Assembly (NCBI GenBank): GCA_934045075.1
Contig: OW203729.1
Span: forward strand, 6,791,816-6,855,815
Reading direction: 5' to 3'
DNA length: 64,000 bases
Source of the DNA: Yponomeuta sedellus
Lineage: Eukaryota > Arthropoda > Insecta > Lepidoptera > Yponomeutidae
Positions 10,426 through 55,680 of this stretch are shown piece by piece. The notes under the pieces were generated by a model that worked only from the letters and a program-made list of their open reading frames with translations, had not been told where the DNA came from and made no database searches. The number at the start of each line of letters is the position of its first letter. The stretch's first letter is position 1. The position numbers were made by a program, and so were the translations under genes.

Positions 10426-11455
10426 CTACAGCGGTCGATAGTGTCTTGCAAATATTACTACTCGACCACTCCTGGTTTTAATAAGAGTTTTCTGAGTTGC
10501 TGGTTGCTCGGATTCTACCGTCTCTCTAGCCAGAAAAGCTGGCTTCAGCCGGTCTACCGTGACGGTGGACTGTTTGCCGTTGACCTCTATGTCGAAGGTT
10601 TTCGTTCCACGCTTAAGCACTTTGTGAGGTCCTGAGTATGGAGCTTCAAGTGGCTTTTTAACAGGACCTTGTCGCAGGAACACTGAGTGGCGGTATTTAA
10701 CTCTTTAGGGATGTAAAAGGTCCGCTTGCTGCTGGTATGCCAAGATGTAGGTTGCGGCGTCAGTTGGGCGATGCGGCTGCGCAGTCTGCTCTCGAGGTCA
10801 CTATAGTCAACCTCTCGGTCATCTGACGGCGTGAGAAACTGTCCAGGAAGGCGCAGGGTTTCGCCGTAAACCAGCTCTGCTGGTGACGCTTGGAAGTCCT
10901 CCTTGTATGAGCTGCGGATGCCAAGGAGTACCATCGGCAGTACCTCAGTCCAGCGAGCGTGAGCGTGGCACGTAATTGCAGCTTTTAACTGCCGATGCAG
11001 CCTCTCCACTAGACCATTTGCAGCAGGGTGATAGGCTGTTGTTGAGTGATGCGTAGCTCCGATGATATTTGCGATGGATGCGAAGAGCTGGGACGTGAAT
11101 TGGCTCCCACGATCAGTCGTGATGCGTTCGGGGCAGCCGAACCGCAAGATCCATCCTGATAAAGCTGCGAGCGCAGGTCTCTGCTGTTATATCTTCCAGC
11201 GGATATGCCTCAGGCCAACGAGTGAAGCAGTCGACGATCGTGAGACAATATCTAAAGCTAGAAGATACGAGTAAGGGACCTACTATGTCCATGTGGACAT
11301 GCCTAAAACGGGCTGTTGGGGTCTTGAAGGTTGCAAGAGGTGCCGAGGTATGCCTCGCAGTCTTCGAGCGTTGACATTCAATGCACTCTTTTGTCCATTG
11401 TCGACAGTCCTTTCTTATGCCCGGCCAAACAAACCTCTCAGTTATTAGTCACACT
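10426..11455 (-). pseudogene. Gypsy integrase, frameshifted
   Basis: Integrase spread over at least three frames. The zinc-binding end (CIECQRS) and the first catalytic Asp (HMDIVGPL) lie in one frame around 11430-11150. The second catalytic Asp (TTDRGSQFTS) and the Glu (PAANGLVERLHRQLK) lie in the frame 11147-10587, with the chromodomain-side end in 10683-10426. The DDE signature is complete as words, but the frame breaks near 11150 and 10680 would prevent a full protein. Confidence 0.88.
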
Positions 11456-11997
11456 GAAGCCTTTTTTCCGGGATTACTGAGGTTATGCAGCGCGTCAAAA
11501 GCTTGCCTCCGGAATGACGGTGTTACGTAAGGTCTTGGCTCTGGAATAGACGTGTCGCAGTATAAGTGCACCTGCGTGTCTGTGATTGGCATTTTTTCTA
11601 ATTTGAGACTCGAACCTTGTTGCAGCAGCCGTTGAAGTTCGTCATCTGTGGTCTTGTCGTGCGCTAGAGACTGGTAGTCTATTGCTGCTTGTATTTCCTC
11701 TATGCGGGAAAGAGCGTCTGCGACTGAGTTTTCTTTGCCGGCTACAAATCTGATATCTGTGCTAAATTGTCCAATAAAGTCAAGATATCTGAATTGGCGA
11801 GGTGAGCATGAATCGCGAGGTGTGGAAAAGGCAAAGGTTAAAGGTTTATGATCGGTGAAAATGATGAATGGGCGTGCTTCAACCATATATCTGAAGTATC
11901 GTATAGCCTCGTAGATTGCAAGTAGCTCACGGTCGTAGGGCTGTACTTTTTCTGTGACGGGCTCAGTTTTCTTGAAAAAAATGCCAGCGGTTACCAT
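11449..11997 (-). pseudogene. Gypsy RNase H and connection region
   Basis: 182-residue frame with RNase H motifs (YDRELLAIYEAIRYFRYM, FIIFTDHKPLTFAF) and the connection motif RFVAGKENSVADALSRIE typical of Gypsy polyproteins. It is in a different frame from the RT at 11991-12923, so a frameshift separates the two around 11995. Confidence 0.9.
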
Positions 11998-12923
11998 GCA
12001 TCACCCTTGCGTTGCTGGAGAACTGCTCCAATGGCGACGTCTGAAGCATCCGTCTGTATAGCCAGTTGCGCCTCTGGATCTGGATGGCAAAGCAGTGTGG
12101 CCTTTGACAGACTCTCCTTGCTGTCGTGGAATGCCTTCAGCTGCTCCGGCGTCAAGTTGACTGGCTTGTTCCCTTTCCCATCTTGACCAGCAAGCAGTGC
12201 GTTAAGTGGCGTCAAGATTTTCGCTGCTGCGGGGATAAACCTCCGATAAAAATTGAGCATTCCGAGGAATCGCCTTAACTCTTTAATGGTTTTTGGTGCT
12301 GGATAGTCTTGAATGGCTTGGACTTTTGAATCTAATGGGCGGATGCCGGCTGCGGATACATGAAAGCCCAAAAACTCGATTTCTTTTTGGCTAAAAACAC
12401 ACTTGGCAGTGTTTATGAGTACGCCATACTCGACTAAACGTGCGAAAAGTTGCCTCAGGTGTTGGAGATGCTGCTCCTCAGATTTCGAGTAAATCAAAAT
12501 GTCGTCGAGATATCCATAGCAAAAGTCAAGTCCTCTAAGCACTTCGTCCATGAATCGCTGAAATGTTTGCGCAGCGTTGCGTAGCCCAAATGTCATGTAT
12601 GGGAACTCAAATAACCCGAATGGAGTTGTGATTGCTGTCTTGGGTATATCTTCGCTGTGGACTGGGATCTGGTTATAGGCTTTCACGAGGTCTATCTTTG
12701 TGAAGACATTCTTACCGGATAGCTGGTAGGCGAAGTCTTGTATATTCCTAATAGGATATCTGTCTGGGTTAGTGCGTGCATTTAAGCGCCGGTAATCTCC
12801 ACATGGTCGCCAACCTTTGTCTTTCTTAGGCACGAGGTGTAATGCTGAAGACAATGGACTTTCAGATCTGCGTGCTGTTCCTACTTGCAACATATCTTCG
12901 AACTCCTTATTTGCTATTTGCAT
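11991..12923 (-). pseudogene. Gypsy reverse transcriptase
   Basis: 310-residue frame. RT motifs include [56 protein letters not shown] and the catalytic YLDD ([12 protein letters not shown]). The hallmark [13 protein letters not shown] and the RNase H beginning ([14 protein letters not shown]) follow before the frame breaks. Similar in style to 17.6/opus-type Gypsy pol. Confidence 0.93.
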
Positions 12924-13037
12924 CCTTTCTGGATCTAAGCGGCGAGGTCTGCTGGAGACAGGTGGTCCTGGCGTCGTCCTTATATGATGCTCCGTATTGT
13001 GCTTCGGATCGTTTGGCTTGCGGTTCGGACGGGTGAC

Positions 13038-13771
13038 TTAAGGATATTCGCGAAGAATCTTGTGATAGATTGTGTCTTCAGTTGCCGGTATAGTGCGCAC
13101 TGATGAGATTGCCTCCGTTGTTTGTTGGCGCGGTGTGCATACCGTCAGCGATGTCAGTCCGTCGATGAGGCGATGGTTGTGGCAGTCGACTAGTAGGTTG
13201 TAGAAACCTAAGAAGTCTACGCCGATTATGGGTTTCGACACGTCGGCTATGATGAAGCGCCAAGTGAATGCACGGCGAAGGCCGAGGTCAAGTTCTAGCT
13301 GCTTAAACCCATATGTAGCTATGACATTACCGTTCGCTGCGTACAGTTCGTATTTGGTTTTCTTTTGCGGCTCCCGTATAGCTGACCTTGGATAGACGCA
13401 CAAGTCTGAACCCGTGTCGACGAGGAATTGTAGCTTAGTTTTCCGGTCTACTATGAACAGGCGGCCATTTGCTTTAGGGCAGTCACTGGCGGCGACTAAT
13501 GGCTGCCCTTCTTGTTTTCCGCATTGTACGTGCAGGGTGGCGTACAATTTTTCGGTCTTTTGCCGAATCGGTAGTGAAAGAAGCAGTGGGGATGGTCGTC
13601 GGGACGTGACTTGCGGGGACGGGATCGGGGACAGGGTCGAGGACGGGGACGGTTGGGGTACGAAATATCGACCTGGTCCTTTTGGATCATTGCGGTCAAT
13701 GCCTCTATTCTGCGTGTCAGCTCTTCGATGCTGGTCTCCATTGCAGACAAAGCAGGATTACCCGTAAACAT
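13038..13771 (-). pseudogene. Gypsy gag C-terminal remnant and aspartic protease
   Basis: Two overlapping frames. 13771-13496 has an Arg/Pro-rich stretch and a Cys/His motif CFFHYRFGKRPKNCTPPC, the C-terminal gag segment found in Mag-like elements. 13547-13038 is a retropepsin with active site LVDTGSD, flap-like YAANGNVIATYG and IIGVDFLGFY. Most of gag is missing: only about 140 bp separate the primer-binding region from this piece, where about a kilobase is expected. So a large deletion removed the capsid part. Confidence 0.85.
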
Positions 13772-13889
13772 GGCTACCTTGGTGGATGCGGATGCGATTT
13801 GGATGCGAAACGATCAGCCAGCTGCGCCACGGCGTCCGATCAAACGACCATGATTTTCAAAATATTTTACGTTCTGCGCCATTTTGTGC

Positions 13890-13912
13890 CGTGTCGAACT
13901 TGGGGTCACCAG
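13890..13912 (-). other. probable primer-binding site
   Basis: Immediately inside the 5' LTR the minus strand reads CTGGTGACCCCAAGTTC. The TGGTGACCCC word following an LTR end in ...TCTACA is common in insect Gypsy elements. The matching tRNA was not determined. Confidence 0.6.
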
Positions 13913-14081
13913 TGTAGACTTGTTGTTGCAGGTCGAATGAAAGGGATGTTGATGTAGTATATATAGATGCATAATAAAGGAAAATAATAAAGATTTTAAA
14001 ACGGCAGATTCGTTGCGAGCTTTTGACGGAAGTGTTATCTCCATAGCAACTGTGGCGTGAACAGTCTGTGATGCTGCCACA
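13913..14081 (-). repeat. 5' LTR of the Gypsy element
   Basis: About 169 bp, beginning TGTGGCAGCATCACAG at 14081 and ending ...AGTCTACA at 13913 before the primer-binding site. Ends are TG...CA. Its partner starts at 10403 but is lost in the gap, so divergence between LTRs cannot be scored. Confidence 0.75.
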
Positions 14082-16429
14082 AAAATAAAAAATCTCACGA
14101 TTTCTGTCGAGTTCAATATCATAACTTGAAATTCTACTTATCCGTGGAAATATTAATACAGTGAATACATTTTTTGAATCCACTAAAGTGATACAAATTC
14201 AGTTGAAGCGTTTTATGTCGTGCGCTTAAATATCACTGTTGGCAACACTGCTTATTGAAAAGGCTCTATACGAAGTAGTATTATATTCTAAGTTTTATGA
14301 AGGAGGTGGGGCCTCGATTTAGGGATTGGTTATGACTAGATAATATCTTTATGCAAATATCGGATGCATATTTGCATAAAGTTGAGACGTTAGCTAACAT
14401 TGATAGCACTTTTTTTTTAGTTTGTTACTATAGAATCAAATCGGGTGTAACTATATTTACTAATTTTAAGGTGCTAATAGTGAGTGAAGTTTTGTATAAA
14501 AAAAATTTGGGAGTTTTGGAATCGACAAATTTTGTGTTTTTCTAGCAGATACAATTGTTTCTTATTTTTTCTTCAATTTTTAAAACATTGATAAAAACGG
14601 ATAAGAAACAAGAATTAGAAAGAGAAACTAATTACATTTACAAATTAATGTGAAACAGCGTCACCAACTAACTCACGCGCTCAATTTACTCACATTATCA
14701 CATGTGACGAATAAGTGGAAAGTTTAGGATACAAAATATCTGAGTAATATCTCTGCCACCTACAACGGTGGCGGGTGTTTGACAACTTAACTAATATCAG
14801 CTGGATGTCAGCTGTTAATAATTATTGTAGGTTATCACTTGTTTTTTATGTTTTTGGTATAGCCATTGGATAAAAAGAAATAGACGGCTCATGCACAACG
14901 TTGTTAGATGTCCACACACAGCACGGCTTGTACAGAAATGAGGCGGCAAATTTCATACAATTAGATATTTGAAGATATTAAAGATATGTTATTAATTTAT
15001 AAGGGTTACGGTTGCGTATTTCCATAACTCCAAAACTACTCCTATAAAAACACTAATAAATGCAACAAATACATATTTCTCCACTTTTCGTGAATTTTTT
15101 CCGAAAAAAAAACTGGTATCACTGCGGTATTTGACATCCCAATTTGTAAGTAATTCTAGAAAAGTAAACAAAACCTAATAAGGAAAAACATCACGAATCA
15201 GTAACTTAAAACGTTATTTACGCATGGTAGGTGCTCCCATGAGACTTATTGCATTTTTTCGAGAAGTGTTTACACCACCTTACCACACAAGACGGCATTT
15301 CTTAAAATTTTCTTTTGTGTCAAACAAGACTTACTGGCACTGCTGCCCGGAGCGTAATGGCGGCAGAGTGGCCGACTTGGTGTATCTGGTGAGTTAGCGC
15401 GTGTATGCACACGAAAGTATAGGACTAGGGGTGCTTCCTCAGAACACAAAATGATCTGAGGGTGCTTCACACCCTTTCAATGCGAGATGGCATCCGTCTT
15501 TTTTTGACATCCGTGGTCAAATGTGTCTGAACTCTGTCAATTATTCTGAGCTGCGTTCATATTTTTTTATGCTTTGATTATAATTATAGGCCTACACCTA
15601 CATGATATGGCTACATACATATGCCATGTGATCCCATCCAAACCCATCGATCCCAGGCGTTCCTCTACTCTCAGTCAGTTACGTTACGGGCTCAGAACAA
15701 TTACTACCCCAATGGGAGAATGGGCAACAAAAATCATAAAGGTCGACATGCTTTCGACTATACAGCACATCAATCTTTAACATCATCTACGTGCATTCCA
15801 CTTGAATTAGGTAGGTATACCTAGTTACTTTATGTACGGACAACTTTGAAAAAGGGAACGAGGTAAGGCTGAACTACTGACTGTTGGATACCTATACAGT
15901 CATCAGCAGTTCAACCTTGACTCAACCATTATTATGGTTTCAGCTGACAGTATGAAGCTGTGTCACTGTGTGTGGCTTTTGTTACAAGTGGCTCAAGGCG
16001 AATATCGTTCTGCCATATAAGGGAAATTGACAATCGCTTTCCAAATTATCTAGAAAGATATTACGGATAGGTATGTGCGCGCGCCCGGCGGCGGCATCGG
16101 CATGCTGCGACAAGATTTTGCCAATGCCTATTTACACACTTATGATTCTTAGAAGATAGCTGGTAAAAACAGTGATTTCTGCAAAAAGTATTAGTTCATC
16201 CTTTACCTAACTCGTGTCTGTATCATGGAGAAACAAAGCGGACTTTTTGCCACATTCACACTCCTCTGCCTATTAATCCTAACACAATTGAAATAATGAA
16301 TAATTAACGAAAGATAAAACCAATTCCGATAGTGGATTTCCGCACCCACTCACTTTATCTATCTTGTTATATACCTACTAAGAAAAAAGCCTATAGCGAA
16401 TCGAACACTCTGTATAGTAATAAATTGAA
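14082..16429. other. intergenic, no gene found
   Basis: AT-rich sequence between the Gypsy element and the end of the SERCA transcription unit. Open frames here are short and show no recognisable domain. A small GC-rich patch lies at 16075-16110. No clear repeat boundaries. Confidence 0.5.
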
Positions 16430-16972
16430 ACAAGTGTCGTTTTATAACGATTTATTGTACAAAACAATAATACATTAAAATGTACAGGTATGTTTAAATT
16501 TTTGGACTCGATTACCTTCCAAACACTGGACAATATCCTTCACTTACAGAATCATTTTGCTCGTCGAGGCATCAGCACTAATAGACGAACATAACACTTA
16601 GTTCTATATTATAAGCAAACTAGATTAAAATTTAAAAGAGAATAAGTACACTTGTCTATAAGCACTGGTCGAGTCGACGGGCACCATGTAGTCTTTATAA
16701 ATAGAACAACATAATTTAATAAATTGATTAAACCTCCTAAGCATACTGTATAGTATATACACATTATGAACAACATTATGTCCTCTCTGGTGAACTAGCT
16801 GTGGTGAGCAGGAGCGCCCGCTTCGCCGCCGCCGCTTAACTCGCCCCGACCGAGTCTCACGTGGAGCCTGGTCAAGCCCGAGGCGCGGCCTACACTACGC
16901 ACCGATCGGCTGTAATAGAGGCGAGCCTCGAGGTGGCAGGCGGAAGCGGGTGAGGAACTATGGATCGGTGGC
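16430..16972 (-). other. probable SERCA 3' UTR (short-isoform transcripts) with poly(A) signal
   Basis: Downstream of the candidate alternative stop codons (TAA at 17199-17197 and 16975-16973). A minus-strand AATAAA sits at 16456-16451, about 20 bp before the likely cleavage site. The 16790-16990 part is unusually GC-rich for this region. Inferred from the splice reading, without transcript support. Confidence 0.5.
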
Positions 16973-17001
16973 TTACCACTTGTCAATGACTTGCTCGCTT
17001 G
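16973..17001 (-). CDS. candidate alternative terminal exon B of SERCA
   Basis: On the minus strand a branch-point-like ACTAACG and a TTGTTTTACAG acceptor precede 17001. Joined in phase 1 to the internal donor at 19681, it reads ASEQVIDKW then TAA at 16975-16973. The protein would be 1002 residues. It is also the continuation of the exon that starts at 17219, because a donor AA|GTAAGT lies at 17061/17060. So it may instead be 3' UTR. Confidence 0.45.
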
Positions 17002-17060
17002 CTGTAAAACAACGATAGCGTTAGTGCTGGAACGCCGGCGGCTCAGCCTACCGGACTTAC

Positions 17061-17219
17061 TTGATATCTAGATTTTGTGCAGAGATCACAACCGTGTGTC
17101 GTTACGTTAAATGTGTAGTTCACTGCGGGATCACAACAAACAATGAGTGTTCATGGAATATGTATGTGCAGGGGCGCCGCGGCGTGCCGGCGGCGCTTAG
17201 ATCTTCCACGTTGGCTGGG
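17061..17219 (-). CDS. candidate alternative terminal exon A of SERCA
   Basis: Minus-strand acceptor TTGTCTGCCCCCAG at 17220-17221 is preceded by a textbook branch point (GCACTAACG). Joined in phase 1 to the cryptic donor inside the long last exon (G at 19681), it reads AQPTWKI then TAA at 17199-17197, giving a 1000-residue pump. A second AG five bases downstream would give a different tail of about 33 residues ending near 17122. The exon ends at donor AA|GTAAGT. SERCA genes in other arthropods switch between a short tail and a roughly 30-residue hydrophobic tail, which fits this layout. Confidence 0.55.
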
Positions 17220-19585
17220 CTGGGGGCAGACAACACCACGTTAGTGCATGCGGGGCGCGGGAGGGAGGGCGGCGGTCCCCCGCTCTGCGCTGCAGAGGGT
17301 GGTCGGTGCTGGTGCGGCCAGTGGATGCTCGCAGTTTTGCAATGTTACATCGTAAAAGTTATTTGTCAAAATTAATAATTTTGGGATGAGTGCAAATCAT
17401 CAACAGAGTTGATAATGAATTTTCGGCTTGGTTCATATGTGGCCAAATAGGTTGACTAAGTAATAATTCAATAAAATCAATAAGCTTTGCAAAACCAGCA
17501 GCGGATGATTAAAATCATCAAGGATGTTAGCAGGATTCACATAAAACGTTAGGGGTTTGAGTGGCAGTATGGGACAGTTTTGCACAATAATTTCGTGTTT
17601 TTCAAGTGATGGGTGGTAGGAGGGTGCAAATATGTCATGCACTAATAGGACAATCACAATTTAGGTAAAAAAACTCAAGTTGTCTTATTCTCGACAATTT
17701 TTAATTAATGTAAAATATGTATAAACATGTCTGTACATTCAAATAAATTATTCATACCCAACACATAACCGCAAATAGATTCAAGGGGATAGTTAGAAAA
17801 AACTTTGTGTCAAGTCAAGGGTTCGTACATGCCCAAACTTGTGGTGTTGTGTGGTATCTGTGTTGTCTAATACCCGGTTCTCTCTCATCAATTACTAGGT
17901 ACCAAAGTGTTGTATAGGCTAATAAAGACATAGTAACATTTCTCAATAACAAGAAAATATTGAAAACTGTCAATATAAAACCACACCAAACACTCTCTAA
18001 ATAAAATTATTATCATGCAGTGAGCACTTAGCACGCCACGTCATGCAACTATACTTATGTACGCACGGCCAAAACACAGATCGAAATAACATAAAAATAT
18101 GAATGGACAATTTTGAATAGTTTATTATTAAAAAAGAAACTTAAAATTACACATCTCGCTTAGAAACCTGTATAAAATACGAGATTTAAAACTTAAAGAC
18201 ATCAATTCAATTATAATTACCAATCCATAATTACTTCTTATCAAAAAATCAAATGCTCGTACATAGGTACATCAATCTATAGCTTTGCATAGTTTCATCA
18301 ACTTGCAACACTTGACACCATCCTGTTGTATCCACAATATACACATTCAAGCATCTTCACCAAATAATCACAACTAAATTTGACTAATCAAACCAGGATG
18401 GTATATCATCGTAACGTTGATGTAACTAGAGGCAAAACAGTGGTTAGGTGTTTGGAATTCGAAAGACAGTAAAATTAGTAAGTTAGTTAAAACAGATCAG
18501 TAAGATACACTCAACATTCGAACATTTAATACCTCAATCGCACTCTGCTCAGTCAGATTAAATGTCAATTTAACTTTTTCTCAAGATGAGCCGAGTGTTC
18601 TCACGGTGTTAAAGTAAAGGCATTAATCAAGGAATGTTATCAACAAGCGGCCACAGTGAAGGACAGAGAAAGTATCATTCTCGTCGAACAGAATCATCAA
18701 AGAATCAAGCAAAGTAACTTTAATCATGTCCCTAACAGTATTACTTACAGTAAATTACAGGTAGCTAACATTTTGCACATTACTTATAATTTATGTAGAT
18801 ACCTACAATATGTTATGTAAGTTTAAACATAGTCCTATATTGGACAAGGTACTGAGCTGTGCGAGTTCATTACTATAGTGTTATAAATGGTTTTGTATAA
18901 TAAACATATACAAAAAAATAAAAATAAAATTGACCGAGCACAAATAATTTGTTAGCTAAATTAAAGTAAGATTGTAAGAAATTTGTGTTTCCCTTTACAT
19001 TCGAAATGAAGATGTTCACAGCCGCTTCTCAATCAAAAAGTTAACTAAAGGAACCGAAAGAAGTTAATATGCTTTTAGGCACCACAGCTGATGATTTGTG
19101 TAAAAAAAAATTAACTATTTATTGTCTCGCACAATGTTTTAAATGCAAGTTTTCAAAAATTCAATTACTGCAAGAAGTTGCAAACTATAACGAAATACGA
19201 CATTTCCAAGCTCCGATCCGAGTATGTCATACTTTAGAACCGAATTCTGCTGGCCGCATTTCGCGACGGCGGCCAAGTATTGGCGTCGCCGCCGACCCAA
19301 ACCTAACTTAGTCCTAACTGATACAGACACTACAAGACACTTGCGTATCGGCGGCGCCGTCACCGCGTCACTCGAGTCCTCACGGGCCGCGTGCGGGCGT
19401 CACTCACTTCACACTGTGCACTCCGGGGTAAGCATTCCAAACCGTTAGATTCTGTGGTGAGCGCAGCTCATGGTCTATCGGATTCCACAGAGGCGTGCGG
19501 CGTGCACTCTGTCAGTGGACAGAGTGGGCGCCGCCGCGGGATATTAGGGTGTGAATGGAGCGGGGCACGGCGGGCGGTTGACTGT
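17220..19585. other. 3' UTR of the long SERCA form / intron before the alternative 3' exons
   Basis: AT-rich and without credible coding frames. It would be 3' UTR for the 1024-residue form and intron for the short forms. Several minus-strand AATAAA words occur, for example around 18119-18124. 19240-19560 is locally GC-rich. Confidence 0.5.
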
Positions 19586-51889
<32,304 letters not shown>

Positions 51890-51916
51890 GGTGGAATTTT
51901 TAAGTTGCCGTCAGTT
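51890..51916 (-). other. SERCA 5' UTR portion of coding exon 1
   Basis: A minus-strand acceptor CTTCTCTTCTAG at 51917-51918 leaves 27 nt of leader before the ATG at 51889. So the promoter and at least one non-coding exon lie further upstream. Confidence 0.7.
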
Positions 51917-52951
51917 CTAGAAGAGAAGAACAAGAGGGTTAGAATTGACGAGTCATCGTCAGCAAGCTAATGTTGAGGTTATGTTCTACAAAAGTTCTAT
52001 TTCGCTCGGTTAAAGTACCTTTTAGACAAAATATCAGGCTGAATTCAAGGTACTATTGGTGAAAATTTATAATTTACTACGTCGCAATCAGGAGTATTTG
52101 GGATGATACCTTTCTATGATGAAAATAATGAATCGACAAATCCAAGTATCAGCACAGGAAACGAGTGCTAAGACACAACTTGAAATTATAATTTATCACA
52201 ATTAACCGTAAAATATCACAAAAATAGGGCAATTGCAGCTTAAACTAGCAATTTCCTGGTCGGGACGGGAGCACCTTTTGATGCACAACTCACCAAGAAC
52301 TTTTTGTCACTCATGGGAATAGATTGTCTCATGAAATATCTAGTACACCTAAAGTCAAATATTGTTCGTAGTTTAATTTATCTAATTACATTTAACAAAA
52401 TACACTATAATACTTTTATTCGCTCGTAAATATCATAAACCACGCGAACACGTAACCAAACCAGCCGTCATTTTTTTAAACTGACGTAAAAATTAACTAG
52501 CTTCGGGCGCCATCTGTTGCCAGTTACAGGAAAATCATAGAACAGTGAAGCTTCTTTTTGTTGGAAAATAAAATATTTAAACGTATAAAAATAGTTAAAG
52601 CTGTTATTTTGTTCTTATATAAGATTAAAATTACTTTGTTAACAAGGTTTTTGAGAAATAACTGATGTTTAATTTACAATCGCTGATAAATGTGGAGCGA
52701 CACCATTGGTCGGTTCACTGCTAAGGTACCACGTGACGTTGCGCTATTTTGGGTGCTCTATGCTTGTAAAAATGCGGTATTTTTAAAATTCCATAGAGTT
52801 ATACATGTAGCGCGTTATGTAACACTTTCTCACTGGTTATTATTCACCAACTTTCTTTGGTAACAATTGCAGCACTACTAAACACTTGAATAGTTACACT
52901 CACGGCTATGCAGATAGGTAAGTCGGTTGTAAAAAAGCGTTTAGAACTTAC

Positions 52952-53191
52952 TGAAAAAGTAACTTTTCGGCAGCGTCGAGAAGGAAAGAAGGAATAAGAG
53001 TGGCGCGGGAGATGTTTTCCCTCCGCGCCCCGAGTTGCGACTCCCGGGCAAAGAGCGACGGTTTTAGAGCGGCGCGGGCGCCGGGCGCGGCGGAGGGACA
53101 CCGTCGGATATTTCTTTAATTATTTTGGCAACAGTACTCGATGGCACTGCCGTTGAATCGCTTTCCAGGGTTGCTTGTCGCGTCGCGGCTG
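52952..53191 (-). promoter_or_regulatory. candidate proximal SERCA first exon and TATA promoter
   Basis: A minus-strand TATAAAAA at 53221-53214 lies in a GC-rich island. A start about 30 bp downstream (about 53191) would give a non-coding exon ending at donor TTTTTCA|GTAAGTTC (52952/52951). It could splice to the acceptor at 51917. Elements seen; start site and splicing inferred. Confidence 0.6.
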
Positions 53192-54046
53192 CGTCGGCCG
53201 TCCTATGATGATCTTTTTATAGCGGCCGCAGCCCGGGGCGAGCTCGCCTAGCACTGCTCTGCCAAGCGGGGCTGCTCTGTTTACCATACTACAAAGAACG
53301 CTTTATGCTCTAGCACGGAATGCGGGAATGCCTACATTTTATACGGCCGGGATACCTACAAGACATGGAAAGTATCGGAAATTTTATTTTGGAAGTTCTC
53401 AGTGCTCCTATATATTCATAACATTAATTTGTTTTTTCAAGGAATTCACAGGGAAATGCTTTGGGATTTGGCGCGAAAATTTACGCGGAAGGGACCTTGA
53501 CAGATGAACGTCATCCTACGACAAGAAATTTCCAATTCAAATATCTTGATTTGGAAATTGGGTAGTGAAAATTCTTTCCATACCGCTCTTGAGGACAAGA
53601 CGTGGGGCACGATTATTTCTGTACCTACATGCTATGCAAAATAATTAGCGTAATTGGAGCGTAGTGGACAGTTCGACATTGCCTATATTTACGGTTGCCA
53701 ACTGCGGGTAGCGTGTGACATTGATTTATGAAGAAGAATATTTTTGAAGATGTAATGTAGCAGGTAAAACGTAAATTACCAACCTACCTACGTAAATTTC
53801 CAGTTGTCTTGCAATGACCGGAAGACGTGAAAATATATTTTTAATCGAAAAAACATGAGAGTTGGGAATTTTTATTGTAATATTAATGCATTTATGGGTT
53901 TGTGGATTACTAAAATTAATTAATTATACGATACTCTATATTGAGGCTAGTAGGATCATCCAATAATCCACGTTTTTATAGAATTTTCAGGAAAATATGT
54001 CCGTTACTCTTTTATATGTCGGTGTCTCCCTAATCACGACGTGACA

Positions 54047-54260
54047 TCAGCCCGTATTCATTCATTGGTGGACATAGGCCTCTTCAAGGCACGCTACTTC
54101 TTTCTGTGCTTGGCCATCTTTATCCAGTCTCTACCAGAAATCTGCCTTAGATCGTTAGTTGTTTGGGTTTGCCAGCATATGCTGCATTTGTCAGTTCGTG
54201 GTCTCCGTTCCGGAATCTGTGTACCTCAATGCCATAACTACTGCGACTAAGGCCGACATG
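54047..54260 (-). mobile_element. RTE-type LINE 3' fragment
   Basis: Minus strand encodes a decayed C-terminus of the DLRQISGRDWIKMAKHRKK kind, then the common AGAGGCCTATGTCCACCAAT 3' end. Confidence 0.7.
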
Positions 54261-55680
54261 CACCATTTTCTTAATGTTACTTAACCCCTAGACTCCTAAC
54301 CTCCTAACCTTCTCACATAAGCCATAATACCTCGTCGTAACTACTCGTCGTAACAACGACCGTTCTATTAAGTCTTAAGTTTTAATTTTTTTGGTGAGTT
54401 CCTTTATTGCACCGAGATTTCAGGCAAAAATATTGTTATTTATTTCATACTTTTATTTATTTTCCTTTTCTGTTTAAAAAGGTACGCGATTCAACAGATC
54501 AAAACGGACATTTTTATGAAAAATAAATAAAAACGGAGTTTTAAAAAGTAGTTTTAAACTTTGATGGAAAACTCAAAACTGCAGACATTAGAAATGTTAC
54601 TTGGCTGCCGGAATTCAATGCCTCTCGCCAAGCCGTGACGAGTTAACGAGAGACCATGGCCATCGGTACACGCACCCAAAGGTGGAACAATTTTCCTGTT
54701 GCGTATTCGTCGAAACGACAAAGGTTCGATGGGTATTGAAATTGACTTTTGTATGAAGAATATTAGTTAATTGCTACTTAAGCTGCACTTCTAAAAGTGT
54801 TGGTGCAAGTCAGCCTTAGTTTTAGACAGTAGAGATTCCATTTTAGTTGCTGTGTTTTGTAAGCTTTAGGGAATTTTGGTTGCACGTTAATATGGATGGA
54901 AATAGGTACAAAGTAAATTTGTGGCTAATTAAACTTTTTTTACGTTTTAAATGCTAGTCCTGCTGTTTGCTATCAATTAACAAGAAATTGATCGTTAAAC
55001 AATTAGAAATTAGCATTTCAGATATCTGATTCCAGCAGCTCAGATCACAATCAAAATTTATCGTACATTGAACATAGCCATGAAACTTTTACGTAATTAG
55101 AATAGTACTTTAATTAAAAAAAAAGTGAGGAGTGCAACTATAGTGTCAAGTAACAAATTGAACCTTCTGTAATGTACAGTACTTATGATTAGTTACTGAA
55201 GTGTAAATATAAATCTTGCGTATGGGAGTTTATGCTAAGATTATGCAATTGACCATATCCAAGCCTATCCCCCGCAGAAGTCCTATCGTCGGAATACAAA
55301 GAGGACATTGATTAGGTGATGAAGATTTCATTTTGTTTGACAAGTGGTAATCCAGATAATGATAACAATAACTTTCATACCTCACAATCCCTCACCCTGG
55401 TTCCAAAACTAGGATACCCTGCGAACCCAAACTAGGATGGATACACACAGACTGAGGACATTTGTATAAATCAAGTTCAGAGGCCTCTCTCTAGTCAAGC
55501 GTCTTTCTACGAGACACTAGTAATGGTTAAATTCTTATTTTTCTGGTTGTGCAATAAAAAGGTTCTCTATCCATCTATAACCGGGCAGTTTGCTGGTAAC
55601 TTCCCTAGTCAAACAAAATGCTGTCTGGGAAGTAAGGAATGCTACCTATATTCATGCCTAAAAGTTTAGAAAGGTTTTAC

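Larger units (their letters stand above)
10389..14081 (-). mobile_element. degenerate Ty3/Gypsy LTR retrotransposon
   Basis: Minus-strand element in the order 5' LTR (13913-14081), primer-binding region, gag remnant, protease, RT, RNase H, integrase, polypurine tract and the start of the 3' LTR. The 15-base LTR start TGTGGCAGCATCACA is seen at 14081 and again at the gap edge (10403-10389). There it is preceded by the purine-rich GGCGGGGAGTAT, the expected polypurine tract. Coding parts lie in several frames with shifts, so the copy is dead. Domain order with integrase last identifies Ty3/Gypsy. Confidence 0.93.

Noticed and set aside
16795..16986. 63-residue minus-strand ORF in a GC-rich patch
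   Set aside because: No domain; GC-rich DNA keeps frames open by chance, and the region fits 3' UTR of SERCA short forms.
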